A DNA stretch of 17,242 bases. Source: REEB509 sp049314555. GTDB taxonomy: Bacteria; Pseudomonadota; Alphaproteobacteria; Caulobacterales; Aquidulcibacteraceae. The notes beneath the pieces are model-generated. The model was given only the letters and a program-made list of their open reading frames with translations, did no database searches and was not told where the DNA came from. Below are positions 12,999 to 17,242 of this stretch, one piece after another. The stretch covers positions 1 through 17,242 of the forward strand of contig JBMOEW010000047.1 of assembly GCA_049314555.1 (NCBI GenBank). Reading direction: 5' to 3'. Numbering within the stretch: the stretch's first letter is position 1; every line of letters begins with the position of its first letter. Both the position numbers and the translations under genes were made by a program.

Positions 12999-14189
12999 AT
13001 GTCCGCGTTCCATCGCCTTGATGAGGCCCCATCGGGCAAAACCGCCCTTGTTCGCGTGGACTTCAACGTGCCCATGGCTGAGGGTCATGTCACTGACGAC
13101 ACGCGCCTGCGGGCGGCGCTAGAAACGATCCAGGCCCTGCGGGCCAAGGGCTGCAAGACGGTTTTGCTGGCGCACTTTGATCGCCCCAAGGGCAAGCGGG
13201 TGCCCTCGATGAGCCTTGCGCCGGTCGTTGCGCCGCTGGCTGCGCTGTTGGAAACGCCTGTGGCCTTTGGCGAAGACTGCATTGGCGACATGGCGGCGAG
13301 CGCGATCGCTGCTTTGCCAGCTGGCGGCGTGATCCTTCTGGAAAATACGCGCTTTCACAGTGGCGAAGAGACCAACGACCCTGCCCTGGCCCAGGCGATG
13401 GCGGCGCTCGGCGATTTCTACGTGAACGATGCGTTTTCAGCAGCCCACCGGGCGCATGCCTCAACCGAAGGGCTTGCCCGCCTGCTGCCAGGGTTTGCAG
13501 GGCGCAGCATGGAGCGCGAGCTTGATGCGCTGGATTCTGCGCTCGGCAATGCCCGCCGGCCGGTGCTTGGGATTGTGGGGGGCTCCAAGGTTTCCACCAA
13601 GATCGAGCTTTTGAAAAACCTGGTCGGTAAGCTGGATAAGCTCGCCATCGGCGGGGGCATGGCCAATACTTTTCTGGCGGCACAGGGCTGGGAAGTGGGG
13701 GCGAGCATGTATGAAAAAGATCTCGCTGAAACCGCGCGCGAGATCATGAAGCTGGCGGGCCAGCGCAAGTGCGAATTGCTGCTGCCGATCGACACGATCG
13801 TGGCCGAAAAGCTTGATGCGCGGGCACCGGCTTTTGTGCGCGGCCTTGGCGACATTGACGACGATGAACGCATCCTGGACGCAGGCCCTGAGACGATCGC
13901 GCGCCTGACCCGCGCCATGGACGAAAGCAACACCCTGATCTGGAATGGTCCGCTTGGTGTTTTTGAAACACCGCCGTTTGACCACGGCACTATTGCTGCG
14001 GCGCGCCACGCCGCCGCACGGGCCAAAAACGGCAAGCTCATCGCGGTTGCGGGCGGCGGGGACACGGTGGCGGCGCTGAACCATGCCGGGGTGTATGACG
14101 ACTTTACGTTCGTTTCGACCGCAGGCGGAGCGTTCTTGGAGTGGATGGAAGGCAAGCCCCTGCCCGGCGTTGAAGCCTTGACGCGTTGA
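12999..14189 (+). CDS. pgk: Phosphoglycerate kinase
   Basis: The 396-residue enzyme transfers phosphate between 1,3-bisphosphoglycerate and ADP, directly after the Gap step. The N-terminal substrate-binding motif VRVDFNVP (18-25) is intact. The second substrate motif reads AHFDRPKG (58-65), keeping His59 and Arg62 but with Asp61 where Gly is usual. Others are ENTRFH with Arg118 (115-120), 'AFSAAHRAHAS' with His150-Arg151, and the nucleotide-side motifs GGSKVSTK (194-201), GGGMANTF (218-225), WNGPLGVFE (315-323) and GGGDTVAAL (352-360). A good ribosome site precedes it. The stop codon lies inside the first copy of an 8-bp tandem repeat, and the next gene converges on it. gap lies about 1.4 kb upstream rather than adjacent. 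Confidence 0.98.
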   Translation: MSAFHRLDEAPSGKTALVRVDFNVPMAEGHVTDDTRLRAALETIQALRAKGCKTVLLAHFDRPKGKRVPSMSLAPVVAPLAALLETPVAFGEDCIGDMAASAIAALPAGGVILLENTRFHSGEETNDPALAQAMAALGDFYVNDAFSAAHRAHASTEGLARLLPGFAGRSMERELDALDSALGNARRPVLGIVGGSKVSTKIELLKNLVGKLDKLAIGGGMANTFLAAQGWEVGASMYEKDLAETAREIMKLAGQRKCELLLPIDTIVAEKLDARAPAFVRGLGDIDDDERILDAGPETIARLTRAMDESNTLIWNGPLGVFETPPFDHGTIAAARHAAARAKNGKLIAVAGGGDTVAALNHAGVYDDFTFVSTAGGAFLEWMEGKPLPGVEALTR

Positions 14190-14214
14190 GGCGTTGAGGC
14201 GTTGAGGCGTTGAG
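14183..14214. repeat. 8-bp tandem repeat, four copies, spanning the pgk stop
   Basis: GCGTTGAG occurs four times head to tail at 14183-14214. The pgk stop TGA (14187-14189) lies in the first copy. The repeat leads into a small GAGGC/GCCTC stem (14212-14227) at the end of the convergent sugar-transferase gene. Copy number may vary by replication slippage, and the first copy adjoins the last pgk codons. Confidence 0.9.
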
Positions 14215-14225
14215 GCGCTAAAGCC

Positions 14226-15719
14226 TCACCGGATCTTGTTTGGATCGCCAAACAGGAGCGGCAGGGTCCGCAGCAGGATCCAGGCATCAAACCATAGGCT
14301 CATGCTGCGGACGTAAGCCAGATCGTAGGCCAAGCGTATCGCGAGTTCGTGGCGATCGCCAACCGGGCCGCGGGCCCCATTGACTTGCGCCCAGCCTGTT
14401 AAGCCGGGTTTGACGCGGTGGCGGTAGGCATAGTCCACAAAAAGCGCGAAGGGATCCAAGCCTTCGACCATCATGCCCACGGCATGAGGGCGCGGCCCAA
14501 CAAGGGACATGTCGCCACGCAAAACGTTCAACAGCTGCGGCAACTCGTCGAGACTTGTGGCGCGCAGCAGGCGGCCAAGCAGCGTGACGCGGGGGTCGCC
14601 AGCCGACACCTGCCTTTGCATGCGGTCGGCTTCCCCTTGACTAGTATGGTACATGGTGCGGAACTTCAGAACACGGAGCACCCCGTTATTGTAGCCGTGT
14701 CGCTGCTGCACGAAAAACACCGGACCAGGACTATCTGCCTTGATCAGAACAGCGATCAGCGCAAACACAGGCGAAAGCACAACCAAGGCCGCGCCGGAAA
14801 TCACAATATCGGCGATCCGCTTGACTTGAGCCCGGCGCGGATTTGGCGCAATCCCATTGACCGACGCCAGCGGCGTAGCGCCGATCATGGTGACAGCCGG
14901 AGGCGCATCTCCCTTGCGCGGCAACTCGAAGGCCAAGCTGATCGGCTGTGGCACCATCGCTATCCGGCTGATCAGCTGCGAAATACGCCCCCGCTCCAGG
15001 GGATCGATGCAGATGACAATTCTGTCTGCCTGCGGAAGTTCTGGCCACGACAGCAAATCGATGACATCGCCAAGGACCGGTATGCCAGAAACCGAACTCA
15101 AGGAGCACTCAGCCTTGTCGTGAAACACGCCAACCGGAAGGGCATCGCCACTTTCCTTGGCGGAGCCGATGAGGCGGGCAGCTGTGTCTGTGGCACCGAT
15201 GATGACGATGCGTTCTTGCAGGCGGCCAGAGAGGCGAAGTCTGCGGCGGACCGCTGCATAAAGGACGTGGGCCCAAAGCAAAGCTCCCGTGGCCCAGGCC
15301 AAGCCCATCATCACGCTGTTTAAGGGTCTGTCCGCCACACCGAAGAGTGCTGCGCCCAGCAAGCCGACGCCGGTCGCCACGATGCAAACCGACAGCAGAT
15401 GGATGATATGCGCGGTGGGTCGCATGCGGGGTCGCAGACGATAGACCTCAGACGACACCAGGACCAAATAATACAAAAAGCCCGCCACGAAATAGGGGCC
15501 GACATCCTTGACAGATGCTGCAAGAATGTTGCTCGGAGCGCTGGCCTGATAGGCCAAGGCCAGGGGCAGCATGATCGCCACAGCGTCGAGCAGCCGGAAA
15601 CTGTCTTCCAGACCCACTTGCGATAGGGGCAGGCGCTGGGATGCGCGTTGTGTGGGGAAACCGGGGCGCGCTTTGGATACCGGGCGCACCTTTGCGTTTG
15701 CGTGGTCAGAGGGTTTCAT
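14226..15719 (-). CDS. Polyprenyl-phosphate sugar-1-phosphate transferase (exopolysaccharide initiation)
   Basis: The 497-residue protein belongs to the WcaJ/HfsE-type polyisoprenylphosphate hexose-1-phosphate transferases. These load the first sugar phosphate onto undecaprenyl phosphate at the inner membrane to start exopolysaccharide, capsule or holdfast. Membrane segments lie at about 43-60, 75-90, 107-127 and 135-155. A Rossmann-type domain begins with RIVIIGATDTA (170-180). Another hydrophobic segment (303-327) leads into the catalytic domain, with DSPGPVFFVQQRHG (329-342), 'LKFRTM', SLDELPQLLNVLRGDMSLVG (389-408) including the Asp391-Glu392 pair, and KPGLTGWAQVNG (437-448). The ATG overlaps the stop of the small pilin gene (ATGA) and is preceded by a G-run at 15727-15732. 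Sugar specificity cannot be read from sequence. No other polysaccharide gene is in view, and it converges on pgk. Confidence 0.95.
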   Translation of the reverse strand: MKPSDHANAKVRPVSKARPGFPTQRASQRLPLSQVGLEDSFRLLDAVAIMLPLALAYQASAPSNILAASVKDVGPYFVAGFLYYLVLVSSEVYRLRPRMRPTAHIIHLLSVCIVATGVGLLGAALFGVADRPLNSVMMGLAWATGALLWAHVLYAAVRRRLRLSGRLQERIVIIGATDTAARLIGSAKESGDALPVGVFHDKAECSLSSVSGIPVLGDVIDLLSWPELPQADRIVICIDPLERGRISQLISRIAMVPQPISLAFELPRKGDAPPAVTMIGATPLASVNGIAPNPRRAQVKRIADIVISGAALVVLSPVFALIAVLIKADSPGPVFFVQQRHGYNNGVLRVLKFRTMYHTSQGEADRMQRQVSAGDPRVTLLGRLLRATSLDELPQLLNVLRGDMSLVGPRPHAVGMMVEGLDPFALFVDYAYRHRVKPGLTGWAQVNGARGPVGDRHELAIRLAYDLAYVRSMSLWFDAWILLRTLPLLFGDPNKIR

Positions 15720-15934
15720 GGGGCCGCCCCCCGGCCGCCGCGGGCGCGGGGGCGCACACCGGTGCCATCATCTCCCAGCGCGTTATCGATTGCCTGCTGC
15801 ACCTCTTGGAAAACGGCCGATAAGGCTGGACCCAGGGCATGGGCGGCAGCCGTCAGCGCCAAAGCAATCAAGGCTGCAATCACGGCATTCTCGATCGCTG
15901 TCGCGCCGGCACTGTTTGTCACGAAACGACGCAT
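15716..15934 (-). CDS. Flp/PilA-type (Tad) pilin
   Basis: The 72-residue protein has the Flp-family type IVb pilin layout. A short basic leader, MRRFVTNSAG, is followed by the prepilin-peptidase junction Gly10/Ala11 and the conserved Glu15 (GATAIEN). A hydrophobic helix comes next, 'AVIAALIALALTAAAHALGPALSAVF'. The usual Glu-Tyr pair is Glu-Asn here. The C-terminal 18 residues are an unusual Gly/Arg/Pro-rich tail (55-72), encoded by the GC-rich DNA that also carries the ribosome site of the next gene. I choose the ATG at 15934, with GGAG 7 nt upstream; a TTG at 15955 would add seven residues. It overlaps the sugar-transferase gene by ATGA. The Tad secretion genes are not in the window. Another small hydrophobic protein is possible, but the GATAIE motif argues strongly for Flp. 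Confidence 0.85.
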   Translation of the reverse strand: MRRFVTNSAGATAIENAVIAALIALALTAAAHALGPALSAVFQEVQQAIDNALGDDGTGVRPRARGGRGAAP

Positions 15935-15940
15935 GCGTCG
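15927..15940. promoter_or_regulatory. Perfect 14-bp palindrome over the pilin start codon
   Basis: CGACGCATGCGTCG is self-complementary and centred on the pilin ATG. In RNA it could form a 5-bp stem with the start codon touching the loop, and in DNA it could be an operator. It also simply encodes Arg-Arg-Met-Arg-Arg, so chance is possible. Confidence 0.4.
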
Positions 15941-15941
15941 G

Positions 15942-15945
15942 CTCC
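15942..15945 (-). promoter_or_regulatory. Ribosome binding site of the pilin gene
   Basis: GGAG on the minus strand with a 7-nt spacer to the ATG at 15934. It favours this start over the upstream TTG. Confidence 0.6.
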
Positions 15946-16109
15946 ACTCACTCAACTAAGTGGCGAAGGAGCAAATGTGATGCCGTGCGCTTGGAGAGTT
16001 TACGCCGATTAACCAAAGGGGGGTCGTTGCGGCTGTCGGGGCCTTGCGCTGGGGCGCTCAGACGCTTACCACCCCGGCTTCAGAACTTGTGCAAAAGGAC
16101 AGGACCCGG

Positions 16110-17242
16110 ATGGCGAAGATCAAGGTGGCGAACCCCGTCGTGGATCTCGATGGCGACGAAATGACCCGGATCATCTGGACGTGGATCAAGGACAAGCTGA
16201 TCCATCCCTATTTGGACATGACCATCGAGTATTACGATCTCGGGGTCGAACATCGCGACGCCACCGACGACAAGGTGACCATTGAGGCCGCAAACGCCAT
16301 CAAGAAACACGGCGTTGGCATCAAGTGCGCCACGATCACCCCGGACGAAGCCCGGGTGAAGGAATTCGGGCTGAAGGAAATGTGGAAGAGCCCGAACGGG
16401 ACGATCCGCAACATCTTGGGCGGGGTGATTTTCCGCGAACCGATCATCTGTAAGAACGTGCCGCGGCTGGTGCCCGGTTGGACGCAGCCGATCGTGGTGG
16501 GACGCCATGCGTTTGGCGACCAGTACCGCGCCACGGATTTCCGATTTCCCGGCAAGGGCAAGCTGACCATCAAGTTTGTTGGCGAGGATGGGCAGGTTAT
16601 TGAGAGGGACGTGTTCAGCGCACCGGGCGCGGGCGTTGCGATGGCCATGTATAACCTAGACGACAGCATCCGCGAGTTTGCGCGGTCTTCGTTCATGTAC
16701 GGATTGCTGAAGGGCTGGCCGGTTTATCTTTCGACGAAAAATACCATCCTAAAAGCCTATGATGGCCGCTTCAAAGACATCTTCGCCGAAGTCTTCGAAG
16801 CGGAGTTCAAACAGCAATACGCTGATGCCAAAATCACTTACGAACACCGGCTGATCGACGACATGGTCGCCAGTGCGATGAAGTGGAGCGGCGGGTTTAT
16901 CTGGGCGTGCAAGAACTACGACGGCGACGTGCAATCCGATAGCGTGGCGCAAGGGTTTGGTTCGCTTGGCCTTATGACCTCGGTGCTGCTGACGCCTGAC
17001 GGCAAGGTGATGGAATCGGAAGCCGCCCACGGCACGGTGACGCGCCATTATCGGCAGCATCAAAAGGGTCAGCCCACATCCACGAACTCGGTGGCCTCGA
17101 TCTTTGCGTGGACGCGCGGGCTTGAGCACCGCGCCAAGCTCGATGACAATGCTGCGCTGATGCGGTTTGCGCAGACGCTGGAGACCGTCACGGTCGCCAC
17201 CGTGGAGAGCGGGCAGATGACCAAGGATTTGGCGCTGCTTGT
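16110..17242 (+). CDS. icd: NADP-dependent isocitrate dehydrogenase, 3' end cut by window
   Basis: 377 residues are visible of an enzyme usually a little over 400 long; the frame is open to the right edge. It is of the eukaryote-like (subfamily II) homodimeric NADP type, which oxidises isocitrate to 2-oxoglutarate in the TCA cycle. Seen are NPVVDLDGDEMTRIIW (8-23), 'ATITPDEARVKEF', MWKSPNGTIRNILGG (91-105) with the substrate-binding Ser and Arg, 'FREPIICKNVPRLVPGW', GRHAFGDQYRATDF (131-144), 'YLSTKNTILKAYDG' and 'ESEAAHGTVTRHYRQH'. The start at 16110 follows AAGGACAGGA. It is divergent from the pilin gene across a 175-base spacer in which I see no further gene and no convincing promoter boxes. 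Confidence 0.96.
   Translation, partial: MAKIKVANPVVDLDGDEMTRIIWTWIKDKLIHPYLDMTIEYYDLGVEHRDATDDKVTIEAANAIKKHGVGIKCATITPDEARVKEFGLKEMWKSPNGTIRNILGGVIFREPIICKNVPRLVPGWTQPIVVGRHAFGDQYRATDFRFPGKGKLTIKFVGEDGQVIERDVFSAPGAGVAMAMYNLDDSIREFARSSFMYGLLKGWPVYLSTKNTILKAYDGRFKDIFAEVFEAEFKQQYADAKITYEHRLIDDMVASAMKWSGGFIWACKNYDGDVQSDSVAQGFGSLGLMTSVLLTPDGKVMESEAAHGTVTRHYRQHQKGQPTSTNSVASIFAWTRGLEHRAKLDDNAALMRFAQTLETVTVATVESGQMTKDLALL

Noticed and set aside
12828..13088. 86-residue leftward open frame between the SnoaL-like gene and pgk
   Set aside because: It spans the nested inverted repeat and the pgk start, with no family-like sequence; it is antisense shadow.
15571..16164. 197-residue rightward open frame covering the pilin gene
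   Set aside because: Arg/Ser-rich antisense sequence that also runs into the icd start. The leftward pilin frame has a recognisable family motif.
1..17242. tRNA, rRNA, CRISPR arrays, insertion sequences and prophage genes
   Set aside because: I looked for them on both strands and saw none; the repeats present are short and intergenic.

Overview
The window is GC-rich and reads as ordinary chromosomal DNA of an alphaproteobacterium. Supporting signs are the Gap sequence type, the eukaryote-like (subfamily II) NADP isocitrate dehydrogenase, a DUF1993 protein, an Flp-type pilin and frequent ATGA start/stop overlaps. I cannot name the genus; something in or near the Caulobacterales/Rhodospirillales/Hyphomonadaceae would fit, but that is inference. 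I see no rRNA, tRNA, CRISPR array, transposase or phage gene.

Region 1 (33-8538) is a molybdenum-cofactor locus with two divergent arms. The leftward arm is mobA, then a 741-residue molybdopterin enzyme of the bis-MGD superfamily with an N-terminal 4Fe-4S motif, then an SDR dehydrogenase joined to it by a 4-nt overlap. The rightward arm is moeA, moaC, moaA, moaD, a TauE/SafE-type membrane protein, moaE and moaB, nearly all overlapping or separated by a few bases. Together the arms carry cyclic pyranopterin synthesis (MoaA, MoaC), molybdopterin synthase (MoaD, MoaE), molybdate insertion (MoeA, MoaB), nucleotide addition (MobA) and one probable client enzyme. A MoeB-type MoaD activator and a molybdate importer are not in view.

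Region 2 (8581-10442) holds an AHSA1/SRPBCC-domain gene broken by a one-base insertion in an A-run, a membrane-anchored protein of unknown function with an Ala/Pro/Glu-rich tail, and a small lipoprotein. The spacers contain a terminator-like hairpin and a 17-bp tandem repeat.

Region 3 (10567-14189) is the central-carbon block: gap (GAPDH), a DUF1993 protein overlapping a SnoaL/NTF2-like protein, and pgk. The spacers on both sides of the DUF1993/SnoaL pair contain strong palindromes. The gap-side palindrome is large and flanked by imperfect 41-bp direct repeats, like an intergenic repeat element. An 8-bp tandem repeat lies between pgk and the convergent gene that follows.

Region 4 (14226-17242) has a leftward two-gene unit, a small Flp/PilA-type pilin overlapping by 4 nt a polyprenyl-phosphate sugar-1-phosphate transferase that starts an exopolysaccharide. 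It is divergent from icd, which runs off the right edge. The pilin/sugar-transferase pairing is the most provocative arrangement here, because it suggests co-production of a Tad-type pilus subunit and an adhesin or capsule initiator. The molybdoenzyme, which lacks the Cys/Sec expected of a formate dehydrogenase, is the best candidate for an uncharacterised activity.
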